This document shows, one piece after another, positions 30,976 through 39,129 of a DNA stretch of 64,000 nucleotides. A program made the position numbers and the translations under genes. Numbering within the stretch: position 1 is the stretch's first letter; each line of letters opens with the position of its first letter. The DNA comes from Vibrio lentus (GTDB taxonomy: Bacteria > Pseudomonadota > Gammaproteobacteria > Enterobacterales > Vibrionaceae): positions 1,116,001 to 1,180,000 of the forward strand of contig NZ_JAUFQE010000002.1 in NCBI RefSeq assembly GCF_030409755.1. Reading direction: 5' to 3'. The notes beneath the pieces were generated by a model. That model was not told the DNA's origin. It did not search any database and saw only the letters and a program-made list of their open reading frames with translations.

Positions 30976-31707
30976 TTGAGCAAGGTAGTGATTGTAACAG
31001 GCGGAAGCCGAGGCATTGGCGCGGCGACATCTAAATTGTTGGCCAGTAAAGGCTATGCCGTATGCGTTAACTTCATACACAATGAATCGCGAGCGGAAGA
31101 GCTAGTTAATGATATTCGTGAGCAAGGTGGAACCGCTATCAGTGTTCGGGCGGATGTGTCGGTAGAGTCGGACGTTAAATCCTTATTTGAGATTGCTCGT
31201 AATAAGCTAGGTCCAGTGACTCACTTGGTCAATAATGCCGGGATCTTGTTTACCCAGTCACCATTGGTTGATATTGAATTGGATCGTTTTGAAAAGGTGA
31301 TGAAATCCAACGTATCAAGCTGCTTTCTGTGTAGTAAAGCCTTTATCAAACAAGCTGATGGCGCGGGTGCAATTGTGAATGTATCGTCTGCCGCTTCTCG
31401 CACAGGCGCACCGTTTGAATATGTGGATTACGCTGCATCGAAAGGTGCGATGGATTCACTCACCAAAGGCTTATCGCTTGAACTTGCTTCACGCAATATC
31501 CGAGTGAATGGCGTAAGGCCAGGGTGCATTTATACTGAGATGCACGCAGACGGCGGAGAACCTGATCGCGTAGACAGACTAGCTTCGCAGCTACCATTAC
31601 AACGAGGTGGCACGCCAGAAGAAGTCGCTAATTCTATCGCGTGGTTACTGTCAGACGAAGCTTCTTATGTAACTGGCTCATTTATTGATATTGCGGGCGG
31701 TCGATAG
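30976..31707 (+). CDS. SDR family oxidoreductase
   Basis: A 243-residue classical short-chain dehydrogenase. It has the NAD(P) motif TGGSRGIGAAT (residues 8-18), NNAG at about 88-91, catalytic Ser in VSSAAS and the YAASK motif near 151, and PGCIYTEM. It starts at TTG with AGGAGG 5-6 bp upstream. It is similar to YgfF-type SDRs that act on sugars or steroids, but specificity is not clear. It follows the NTF2 gene, a common pairing in genomes. Confidence 0.9.
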   Translation: MSKVVIVTGGSRGIGAATSKLLASKGYAVCVNFIHNESRAEELVNDIREQGGTAISVRADVSVESDVKSLFEIARNKLGPVTHLVNNAGILFTQSPLVDIELDRFEKVMKSNVSSCFLCSKAFIKQADGAGAIVNVSSAASRTGAPFEYVDYAASKGAMDSLTKGLSLELASRNIRVNGVRPGCIYTEMHADGGEPDRVDRLASQLPLQRGGTPEEVANSIAWLLSDEASYVTGSFIDIAGGR

Positions 31708-31786
31708 GGCACGTTGGCCTTTACACTAAGATAAACCAGTTAAAACCATAAACACGTAACAAAAGTACGAAACTAAGAGTACAAAC

Positions 31787-32413
31787 ATGAAAAATTATTT
31801 TGAAAGTCCGTTTGTCGGAAAGTCACTCAAAGAACAAGTGACCAACCCAAACATCATCGTGGGCGAGCACAGCTATTACTCGGGTTACTACCATAACCAC
31901 AGTTTTGATGATTGTGCGCGTTATCTGCTGCCTGATAGAACAGATATCGACAAGTTGATCATCGGCAGTTATTGCTCGATTGGTTCTGGTGCAGTCTTCA
32001 TGATGGCAGGCAATCAAGGCCACCAAAATCAGTGGGTGAGCACTTTCCCGTTTTTCTATCAAGATGATGAAAAGTTTGAAGGTGCGATAGACGGCTTTGA
32101 ACGCTCTGGCGATACTGTGATTGGTAATGATGTATGGATTGGCACAGAAGCCATGATCATGAGTGGTGTTAAGGTCGGTGATGGGGCGATTATCGCGAGT
32201 AGAGCGGTTGTGACCAAAGATGTAGCGCCATACTCGATTGTCGGTTCAAACCCTGCGCGTCACATCCGTTATCGTTTCAATGAAACTGAAATCGCTCAAT
32301 TGCTAGAAATGAAATGGTGGGAGTGGAGCGAAGAACAGATCAAAGGCGCAATGTCGTTGATGTGCTCTTCAGATATCGATGGCCTTTATCAGTACTGGAA
32401 AGCACTCAAGTAA
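31787..32413 (+). CDS. catB: CatB-type xenobiotic acetyltransferase
   Basis: A 208-residue left-handed beta-helix hexapeptide acetyltransferase. The N-terminal [18 protein letters not shown], the [23 protein letters not shown] block and the catalytic His79 in NQGHQNQW match class B chloramphenicol O-acetyltransferases, including the CatB9 protein carried in the V. cholerae superintegron. The C-terminal [15 protein letters not shown] also matches. This family acetylates chloramphenicol and related xenobiotics; whether this copy confers resistance is not shown by the sequence. The gene is in + orientation 79 bp after the SDR. Confidence 0.85.
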   Translation: MKNYFESPFVGKSLKEQVTNPNIIVGEHSYYSGYYHNHSFDDCARYLLPDRTDIDKLIIGSYCSIGSGAVFMMAGNQGHQNQWVSTFPFFYQDDEKFEGAIDGFERSGDTVIGNDVWIGTEAMIMSGVKVGDGAIIASRAVVTKDVAPYSIVGSNPARHIRYRFNETEIAQLLEMKWWEWSEEQIKGAMSLMCSSDIDGLYQYWKALK

Positions 32414-32482
32414 TTATTGTTACCGGAGCGCTTTGTCTCATCGTTATCGCTTTGGTTTATTGGGTAAGCACAGCGTAATAAA

Positions 32483-33661
32483 TTAGATACCAGCACCGAC
32501 TTGGAAATATAGGGCGGTATCTTCTTCACTGAAAGCAATATCAATCCCTGAAATCAAACCATAGCGTCTTGCGATAAGGTATCGGAAACCGACGCCATAA
32601 GCAGCGTGAGAACTTTGATCAAACATGTCTTTATCACTGTCACCCGCATAGCCAATTCCCGTAAACACCGCGGTTGACCAACGTGGTGTCCATTGTTTGC
32701 TTATTTGAACTTCTGCCGCGACAGTGTGTTCACCTTGATAGCGATTGCGGGCGATACCTCTGAGTTCAATGTCTGGGTAATATTGAGGGGAAAGCACGCG
32801 TTCATTGGTCGACAATGATTTGTATTGTCCTCGCAATGCTAAGTTCCACTCCTTGTTTAACTCCCAATAATTCAACCCTTCCAAATTAAACGTTTGGTAG
32901 GTGTAGTCACTGCCAATCGCATCACCAAACCAAAGATATTCCGCGACATAGTTGTATCCTTGCGTCGGATTCAAGAAGCTGTTCTTGCTGTCGTATTCAG
33001 CGATTAGACCCAAACCGGAAGAGGTCGGTGAGGTGTTGCCAATGTTGTTTAAGATTTTTTGCGCTTTGGGATGATTATTAAGTGAGAGTGTTGGTGCGAA
33101 GAACTGTTGAGAAAACCCCAGTAACCATTGGGAGTCGGGTACTCTAAATTGGAGCTTCTGTATCCCGCCCATGCCTTTGAGTCCTAGCTCAACACCTTCG
33201 TTTGGATCGAGTGGAGACAAGGCGTTCGGAGAGCTTTGTCTATAAAAGGTCATGTTGATATCGCCATAACCTAATCCACCAAGGTAGCGTATCGAGTCTT
33301 CATTCCAACTGCGTTTGTGACCAACAAACGCCATCCAAGTGCCATTTTCTGTCGCAAAGCCGCCAATCGCAGTGATTGCAGGGGTGAGAAGTTGCGCGCC
33401 ACCGTCGATGGATTTTTCGGCGAGTTCTTTACGCGTGTTTTTTTGCGATTCAGATTCGTGCATGAAGATACCGGTGAAGCCGCCACCGTATCCTACCGCA
33501 GGCTCTGTAATGAGAATTGGGACAGGAAGAAAACCATAGGCATTTTCTGCGAGGTATTCTCCCATATCGAGTTGGCCATCAATTTCATCGATAAAGCTGA
33601 CGGCGTGTGTCGCCGTAGAAACAAGTATCAGGCTACTTAGTGTTAAAGGTTTAAAGGTCAT
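32483..33661 (-). CDS. Surface-antigen-type outer-membrane protein (BamA/TamA-like barrel)
   Basis: A 392-residue protein with a cleavable signal peptide (LILVSTATHAVS). The mature sequence has the GYGGGFTGIFM strand and a C-terminal beta-barrel rich in aromatic strands (GLGLIAEYDSKNSFLNPTQGYNY; WRWTAVFTGIGYAGD-like segments), as in the Bac_surface_Ag domain. There are no POTRA domains, so it is not BamA or TamA itself. It ends in an amphipathic strand. Barrels of this type are found beside patatin domains in other bacteria; a separate patatin lipoprotein lies about 3 kb away. Confidence 0.75.
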   Translation of the reverse strand: MTFKPLTLSSLILVSTATHAVSFIDEIDGQLDMGEYLAENAYGFLPVPILITEPAVGYGGGFTGIFMHESESQKNTRKELAEKSIDGGAQLLTPAITAIGGFATENGTWMAFVGHKRSWNEDSIRYLGGLGYGDINMTFYRQSSPNALSPLDPNEGVELGLKGMGGIQKLQFRVPDSQWLLGFSQQFFAPTLSLNNHPKAQKILNNIGNTSPTSSGLGLIAEYDSKNSFLNPTQGYNYVAEYLWFGDAIGSDYTYQTFNLEGLNYWELNKEWNLALRGQYKSLSTNERVLSPQYYPDIELRGIARNRYQGEHTVAAEVQISKQWTPRWSTAVFTGIGYAGDSDKDMFDQSSHAAYGVGFRYLIARRYGLISGIDIAFSEEDTALYFQVGAGI

Positions 33662-33779
33662 AACATTCCGTATTATTCAATATCCATTAAATTGAGTGTA
33701 ATCAACCAAATAGAGAGCGCAATAGAACGAGGAGTATTAGCCGATATATCTGTTCAAAAGGCGAATGGCACAGCGTTTA

Positions 33780-34145
33780 CTATTGGATAGTTTCTACGTA
33801 CGTCAGAATATTCAGAGCATCTTGCTTGGTAATTGTACCTTTCCACGCTGGCATACCTTGTTCTACATCGCCCTCTAAAATGTCATCCGCCAAAGAGCTT
33901 GGGCTGGTAAAAAAGCCGCTCAGTTTATTAGCGATATTGGCGGGCTTGTGTGGCAATGAAGCTGCAGTGGGACCATCACCGTGTCCTTTGTCGCCATGAC
34001 ACACCTGACAAAGCTGTCGATATTTGGCTTTGCCATTGGCGAATTGACTCGCATCGACTTCAGTGGCCGCATTAACATTAAACGTCATCATTGAGGTGAC
34101 TAACCCTAAGAAAGCTAACAAGTGTAAATAGTTCATGTGTTTCAT
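33780..34145 (-). CDS. Class I c-type cytochrome
   Basis: A 121-residue secreted cytochrome c with a signal peptide (LLAFLGLVTSMMTFNVNA) and a single haem site CQVCH. The distal ligand should be Met in DVEQGMPAWKG, and GKAKYRQLCQVCHGDKGHGDGPTAAS is typical of c6/c551-like small electron carriers. The start may be the ATG at residue 4. It is a single gene on the - strand, opposite to the rof-like gene. The partner oxidoreductase is unknown. Confidence 0.9.
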   Translation of the reverse strand: MKHMNYLHLLAFLGLVTSMMTFNVNAATEVDASQFANGKAKYRQLCQVCHGDKGHGDGPTAASLPHKPANIANKLSGFFTSPSSLADDILEGDVEQGMPAWKGTITKQDALNILTYVETIQ

Positions 34146-34377
34146 TTTTTTATTCTCGATTATTATTTAACAATGAAAGAATAAGCAGGCGTGAGTAGAA
34201 GAAACGTGAATGGGTAAAGCGGGAGTAAGCTAAGTTTAGAAGCAAGTTTAGAAATAGGATTAAAAACAAGTTCAGTTGCGGACGAACATCAATGTGATTT
34301 GGGTAAATGATTGATTATATGCATATTGCATAGTATGGCGTGTCGCATTAGCGTGGTGGATGAATTGGAGGGGTATT

Positions 34378-34629
34378 ATGATTAGTTGCAACGATTACGA
34401 TTATATTGAGATTGTGTGTATGCACCGATACCCAATCAAATTAACGCTGAAGTCTGGCGAGCAGATTGAATGTGTCGGATTAGATACTCAACGCAATGAT
34501 AGCCGTGAAGAGTGCATTAAGGTCAGTATTCAAGGTGTAGAACAACTTGTCGTACTCACTGATCTTTCCAAACTAGAAGTCTGTGTCGACAATCCTCATT
34601 TTCAGCAGATTTCATTCAAAACGTCATAG
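34378..34629 (+). CDS. rof: Rof/YaeO-like inhibitor of Rho termination
   Basis: An 83-residue protein homologous in pattern to Rof (YaeO): MISCNDYDYIEIVCMHRYPIKLTLKSGEQIECVG, where E. coli has INCDDYDNLELACQHH and LTLELKDGEKL. This is the SH3/Sm-like fold that binds Rho and blocks its RNA-binding site. The ATG at 34378 has GGAGGGG 5 bp before it. The next gene, a zinc-ribbon protein, starts 8 bp after the stop, so they form a pair. The symbol is given by family resemblance. Confidence 0.75.
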   Translation: MISCNDYDYIEIVCMHRYPIKLTLKSGEQIECVGLDTQRNDSREECIKVSIQGVEQLVVLTDLSKLEVCVDNPHFQQISFKTS

Positions 34630-34637
34630 GCTTTCAA

Positions 34638-34871
34638 ATGAATAACAGCATAGAACAATGCTATTGCACCGCGTGCAGAGAAGACACACAACATGTTGTT
34701 GTGTTGGTCAGAAAGACGAGTGCGTTTGCAGACAAACCTAACCAAAAGCGAAGCGAGTTTTGGGCAGGCATGATAAAAGGTTGGTTCCTTGATCCATTTA
34801 TCGCGTCAATGGATGAGTTTTCTCGTCATCTTGTCTGTGAACAGTGTGGCCATAAAGAGATACAAGATTAG
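34638..34871 (+). CDS. Zinc-ribbon-like small protein next to rof
   Basis: A 77-residue protein with CYCTAC near the N terminus and CEQCGHKE near the C terminus, forming a split zinc ribbon with an aromatic middle (RSEFWAGMIKGWFLDPFIASMDEFSRH). It begins 8 bp after the rof-like gene, so they are translationally linked. No known family is recalled. The link to Rho or RNA polymerase is only a guess from context. Confidence 0.6.
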   Translation: MNNSIEQCYCTACREDTQHVVVLVRKTSAFADKPNQKRSEFWAGMIKGWFLDPFIASMDEFSRHLVCEQCGHKEIQD

Positions 34872-34919
34872 TTAAGATTTTACATAGTTAAAGCGTCGAT
34901 TGGCTTAGGAATAAAACGA

Positions 34920-35369
34920 ATGAAAGTAGAAACGATTGAAGCCGTAAAGGCGTATGGGTTTTCAGTAAGAACCACTAATACCGATGAGATTGATCCAGCA
35001 AAAGCAAAGATAGGTCAATTATGGCAAGGGTTTTTCGATCAAGCTTTTCCTAAGCTAACTCCAGACTCAAAGGTTTATGGCGTCTACACCAATTACCAAT
35101 CGGATTTTACTGGTGAGTTTGATGTTATTGCATGTACCAATGCACTTACCCATAACAATCTAGATGACCTAGTTGAAACCGAAATTGAAGCAGGTAAGTA
35201 CCTAACGTTTTCTGCTGAAGGTGAACTCCCTCAAGCTGTGATCGATCTTTGGGGAGAAGTGTGGGCGTACTTCAACGCAGCGGATTGCCCATATGTTCGA
35301 ACTTACACGACAGACTTTGAATTTTACAAAGGCGAAACTGAAGTCGAGATTTCGATAGCGATTCAATAA
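34920..35369 (+). CDS. GyrI-like / AraC effector-binding domain protein
   Basis: A 149-residue stand-alone effector-binding (BacT/GyrI-like) domain: VKAYGFSVRTTNTDEIDPAKAKIGQLWQGFF, VYGVYTNYQSDFTGEFDVIACT, TEIEAGKYLTFSAEGELPQAVIDLWGEVWAYF and FEFYKGETEVEISIAI. The Glu in the last strand and the aromatic pocket are those of small-molecule-binding SOUL-like domains. Such proteins bind drugs, or gyrase inhibitors in SbmC. No DNA-binding domain is attached. Confidence 0.85.
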   Translation: MKVETIEAVKAYGFSVRTTNTDEIDPAKAKIGQLWQGFFDQAFPKLTPDSKVYGVYTNYQSDFTGEFDVIACTNALTHNNLDDLVETEIEAGKYLTFSAEGELPQAVIDLWGEVWAYFNAADCPYVRTYTTDFEFYKGETEVEISIAIQ

Positions 35370-35414
35370 GCTTTGGGTTGTCATTAGTGCTAGCGCAAAT
35401 TTAGTCATTAGTAC

Positions 35415-35445
35415 AAGAGTCGCTCTGTATTGAGCGGCTCTTTTT
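35415..35445 (+). terminator. Intrinsic terminator
   Basis: AAGAGTCGCTC pairs with GAGCGGCTCTT (one wobble pair) around a 6-nt loop and is followed by TTTTTATT. It ends the GyrI-like transcript. Confidence 0.85.
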
Positions 35446-35498
35446 ATTGGGGTACACCGCTTAAATAAATTGCGGCATACCGTCCTAACAAAGGTCAG

Positions 35499-36719
35499 CT
35501 ACATCATTCTCATGAAGTAAGGAATAATCAGGGCGTTCGCTAAATCAATGAAGAACGCGCATACCAATGGCACGATGATGAAGGCTTGCGCTGAATGCCC
35601 ATACTTCTGGCTTACTGCCGACATGTTTGCCATGGCTGTCGGTGTTGAACCTAATGAAATTCCTCCAAACCCCGCACATACAACGGCTGCATCATAGGTC
35701 TTACCCATTGAAGGGAACACGATGAAGATATTGATTATCACGGCCAGTAGCAGCTGCATTGCCAATATCGCGAAGATAGGACCAGCCAAGTCTATGAGCG
35801 TCCAAAGTTGCATGCTCATTAGTGACATCGCCAAAAATGTACCCAGGGAGATTTCGGCAATTAAGTCGATAGCGGGCGAGCGTGTCGGCCATTTTGCGCC
35901 CGAAATTCTAGGGTAGGAGTCTGGCATTACGTTGGTGATCACGATACCCGCAAACAAACACGATACGAACAGTGGAAGCTGTAATCCTGTCTGACTGATC
36001 AATTCATTAAGCAACGCGCCGACAATGACACAAATATGGATCGCTAACACGGCATCTAAAAATTGAAATGATGTGAGAGCTTGTTGTTTTTTGGCATTTG
36101 AATCGATTGATCCTGATTGGCCGTCGGCTGGTTTGAGGTTATGACGCTTGATGAGAAACTTCGCAATAGGACCACCCATCAGGCTGGCTAAAATCAGCCC
36201 GAATGTTGCACTGGCGATACCTATCTCCATCGCGCTTTCTAGGCCGAACTCTTCTGCAACCTTGGGTGCCCAAGCAATCGCGGTACCATGTCCGCCAATC
36301 AGCGAAATACTGCCGCTGAGTAGACCAAAGACTGGCTCTAGGCCAAACATTGATGCGACAGAAATACCGACAATGTTCTGCATGATCATGAAGAAAATAG
36401 TGATTGCTAGCAAAATGACCAAGGGCTTTCCGCCTTTGAACAGGTCTTTCAAACTTGAGTTAATACCAATCGTGGTAAAGAAGTAGACCAATAATACATC
36501 GCGAGCAAACAGATCAAACTGCACTTCAATTGAGGTCGTCGCGTATAAAACCGCGAACAAGAGCGATGCCAAAATCCCACCAGAGACAGGTTCAGGGATA
36601 CTGAACTCTTTCAAAAAACCGATGACTTGATTCAGCCTTCGTCCGACAAATAGAACCACGATTCCCATGGTCACTGCAAAGAATGACCCGAGATGTAAGA
36701 TGTTGTTTTCAAATTCCAT
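35499..36719 (-). CDS. gltS: Sodium/glutamate symporter GltS
   Basis: A 406-residue integral membrane transporter with about ten hydrophobic segments and an internally repeated GltS architecture: PVSGGILASLLFAVLYA, SLIGGHGTAIAWAP in the first half and GGISLGSTPTAMANM in the second, the latter two being the re-entrant loops that bind substrate and Na+. The start at 36719 (MEFENNILHLGSFFA) is preferred over a longer frame at 36785. It lies 77 bp downstream of the patatin gene on the same strand. It imports glutamate with sodium. Confidence 0.9.
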   Translation of the reverse strand: MEFENNILHLGSFFAVTMGIVVLFVGRRLNQVIGFLKEFSIPEPVSGGILASLLFAVLYATTSIEVQFDLFARDVLLVYFFTTIGINSSLKDLFKGGKPLVILLAITIFFMIMQNIVGISVASMFGLEPVFGLLSGSISLIGGHGTAIAWAPKVAEEFGLESAMEIGIASATFGLILASLMGGPIAKFLIKRHNLKPADGQSGSIDSNAKKQQALTSFQFLDAVLAIHICVIVGALLNELISQTGLQLPLFVSCLFAGIVITNVMPDSYPRISGAKWPTRSPAIDLIAEISLGTFLAMSLMSMQLWTLIDLAGPIFAILAMQLLLAVIINIFIVFPSMGKTYDAAVVCAGFGGISLGSTPTAMANMSAVSQKYGHSAQAFIIVPLVCAFFIDLANALIIPYFMRMM

Positions 36720-36796
36720 AGTGATCCTTGTAAAGGTGAAATTATGACTAAATTTTTGATGGCCAAATCGCGCTTTGATAAGCAACTAGATTAGCA

Positions 36797-38170
36797 TTAT
36801 TTATTGCGTTCAAATGATAAGAAGTTTCGGAATTCCGGATCGGCAACAAGTTGTTTGTTACCTTCTTCAATCAATAGGTCGACGTTTTCTTTGTCTATCA
36901 TAAAGTCCGTCGGAATTTGATTGAGCAAATATCGCTTGGCGCTGTTGTCTGATTTATTCAAGCTGATTTCAATGAAGTAAGGAGACACCTTACGACCTTG
37001 CTGAGAGGCCAACTCCGACCAAGACTGCAACTCGTCAACGATCAAATCTTTTGTTGTGTCGTTATAGCGATGCAGCTGGATATCAGTGATGACATCCACC
37101 GTTTGTTTCATGGAAGGCGCTTCAATTGATTCTCCAATGCCAGATTCTGGCGTCGTCGATGCATCAACCGAAATGATGACAATAGGGCGCGCGTGCTGGT
37201 TGTCGTACAAGTTTTTCAGCTCTTCGTTGTCGTTGTAACGCAAGTATTCAGACATCTCATATACCGACAGTAAACCGAGGTTGTCAGTGATCCCGCCATC
37301 CACAAGGTGGAGATAACTCACATCATCCTTATTGCTATAGGACTTTAGCGATTTGATGAGATTTCTATTGCGATAACTTGTGGCTTCAAACGAGGGCTGT
37401 AAATGCTCTGATTTGTCACAGTCATTTTTGTTTTCTAGTACCACAGGTGTGAAAACGAAAGGCACAGCAGAAGAAGCCGTCACTGAACTAGATACAGAAT
37501 AGCTATTCAAGTCTGAACAAATGAGGTCAAAATACTCTTGTGTGAATGAAAAACGCGAACCCGTTGAAATGTCGGTCGCGTTAATAACAATGTAGGGTGC
37601 ATCTTCTCGGTGCATGTCGGCAAATGTACTTTCACCGAAGATGTTGGCTTTGTAATAGTCGGTGGCTTTGTCTGTTCTGGTGGCGTACGAGAACCAATAA
37701 GTTGGAGATAAAAGGATGGAGAACAGATCTTTCGAGACTTCGTGATAAAGGAACGTTTCTTCGTAATCTTCGAATATCTGGTCACCATACAAACCATAAT
37801 ACGCGGCGGTAAAGCTGCCACCGGATACCGAACTGATCATATCAACTTCTTCTAACAGATTGACCGTTTCACCATTAACTTCGATGTTGGTGTCGCGCAA
37901 TGCTTGCAACACACCATATGAGAGCGCTGCCGCACGTGTGCCGCCACCAGAAAAAGAAAGGATCAACGTGACTTTGCTATTGGGTTTAATGAAGCTTTTC
38001 GCCGTGTAGGCTTGATTCTGCTGCGCAGCAGATGGACTTGTGTTGGTTGCTTTGTTTTTCGCGCTACAGCCTGAAAGGGCGAGCGAGAAGGCCACTAACA
38101 GTGAAGCTTTCGCGAACCCTTTAAAATCGGGACTAAGTGTGTTGAACGTGTTTACTTGGTTTTTTGGCAT
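36797..38170 (-). CDS. Patatin-like phospholipase lipoprotein
   Basis: A 457-residue protein with a lipobox (SLALSGC, Cys at 35 from the 38170 start), so probably lipid-anchored. Patatin motifs are clear: the oxyanion loop SFSGGGTRAAALSYG, a nucleophile Ser in MISSVSGGSF and the catalytic Asp in VDGGITDN. The nucleophile context is SVSGG, without the first Gly of GxSxG. The upstream end has two candidate ATGs (38182 and 38170). Such enzymes hydrolyse phospholipid acyl chains. The gene is followed by gltS. Confidence 0.85.
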   Translation of the reverse strand: MPKNQVNTFNTLSPDFKGFAKASLLVAFSLALSGCSAKNKATNTSPSAAQQNQAYTAKSFIKPNSKVTLILSFSGGGTRAAALSYGVLQALRDTNIEVNGETVNLLEEVDMISSVSGGSFTAAYYGLYGDQIFEDYEETFLYHEVSKDLFSILLSPTYWFSYATRTDKATDYYKANIFGESTFADMHREDAPYIVINATDISTGSRFSFTQEYFDLICSDLNSYSVSSSVTASSAVPFVFTPVVLENKNDCDKSEHLQPSFEATSYRNRNLIKSLKSYSNKDDVSYLHLVDGGITDNLGLLSVYEMSEYLRYNDNEELKNLYDNQHARPIVIISVDASTTPESGIGESIEAPSMKQTVDVITDIQLHRYNDTTKDLIVDELQSWSELASQQGRKVSPYFIEISLNKSDNSAKRYLLNQIPTDFMIDKENVDLLIEEGNKQLVADPEFRNFLSFERNK

Positions 38171-38365
38171 AGCGCATTTCAAACTAACGTTGTGATTGAG
38201 TGAAAGACGATTTTCGTTGATATCTAATATGCCATCAATGGCAGTACTTGTAATTCAGTGTCACGATTTTCATAACAATAGAGAGTTGGCTATGCTTATT
38301 TAGAACTGTTTACAGTCATCTTCGGTAATCTAGGGATTTCTCCAGCAATTCATAGCGACTTAATG

Positions 38366-39037
38366 CTACCCAAAAAGACAATCTTGTTTAGTTTCATTCC
38401 ACAAAGGGTATTGCTTCATAACTTGGGTGTAGAGCTTACTCTCGAGGTGCGCTCTTAACCAACGTCCTACGTTCTGATATTCAGATTGCACAAACCACTT
38501 CTTCTCGACTCTTACGAACTGGCTAACAAAAGGCATCACGGCAAAATCGGCTAAGCTTGGGGTTTCTCCAAAAAAGTAGGGCTGATCGGTGAGTAACGCT
38601 TCTAACTTACTGATGAATCCTTCACAGGCTTGTCGACGTTGTTCCGTATCTATGTTTCGGTAACGAACAGACGCACGATACTTTTCTAAGTGACCAATAA
38701 ACTCATCATCGTTAACTTTAATGAGCTGGTGGACTTGTTGGCTAAGTGTTGGGTTACTTGAACGCAGAAGATCTTGAGGATCGTTTTGTTGAAGCGCCCA
38801 GTTCATCACATCTAAGCTCTGCTCGATGATTTGACCATCTGGCAATACCAATACTGGAACAGTGCCTTTTGGTGAACTAGCCAATAGTTCGCTAGGCTTA
38901 TCTTTGGTGACAATCTCACGGAGCAACACTTGCTGTTTTGATAAGGCAATGCCCATTCTTCCACGCATAGCGTAAGGACAGCGTCTTAAAGAATAAAGGA
39001 TAGGTAAATCGGATTCGTTTGGCATTATTGAGGTCAT
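38366..39037 (-). CDS. Glutathione S-transferase family protein
   Basis: A 223-residue GST. The N-terminal thioredoxin-like domain has CPYAMRGRMGIAL (catalytic-type Cys and Arg), KPSELLASSPKGTVPVLVLPDG with the cis-Pro TVPVL, and IIEQSLDVMNWAL; the C-terminal all-helical domain ends near ADFAVMPFVSQFV. The C-type catalytic residue suggests the omega/beta-like branch, which acts as a thiol transferase. Single gene with its own leader, divergent from the U32 gene. Confidence 0.85.
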   Translation of the reverse strand: MTSIMPNESDLPILYSLRRCPYAMRGRMGIALSKQQVLLREIVTKDKPSELLASSPKGTVPVLVLPDGQIIEQSLDVMNWALQQNDPQDLLRSSNPTLSQQVHQLIKVNDDEFIGHLEKYRASVRYRNIDTEQRRQACEGFISKLEALLTDQPYFFGETPSLADFAVMPFVSQFVRVEKKWFVQSEYQNVGRWLRAHLESKLYTQVMKQYPLWNETKQDCLFG

Positions 39038-39129
39038 TTAGTTTGAAAAGTGTTGTTAGGTGGTAAAGAGATCGTGATGTAGGTAGAATACGCGGCTTAA
39101 AAATTATAAGTAAGTGAGCGACTTCAAAA

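Noticed and set aside
30840..31034. ORF running through the 18-bp repeats (IEQ-type repeat peptide)
   Set aside because: Open only because the repeat unit is a multiple of three; overlaps the well-supported SDR start and has no own start signal.
36148..36486. 112-codon + strand ORF inside gltS
   Set aside because: Shadow frame of gltS with no independent support.
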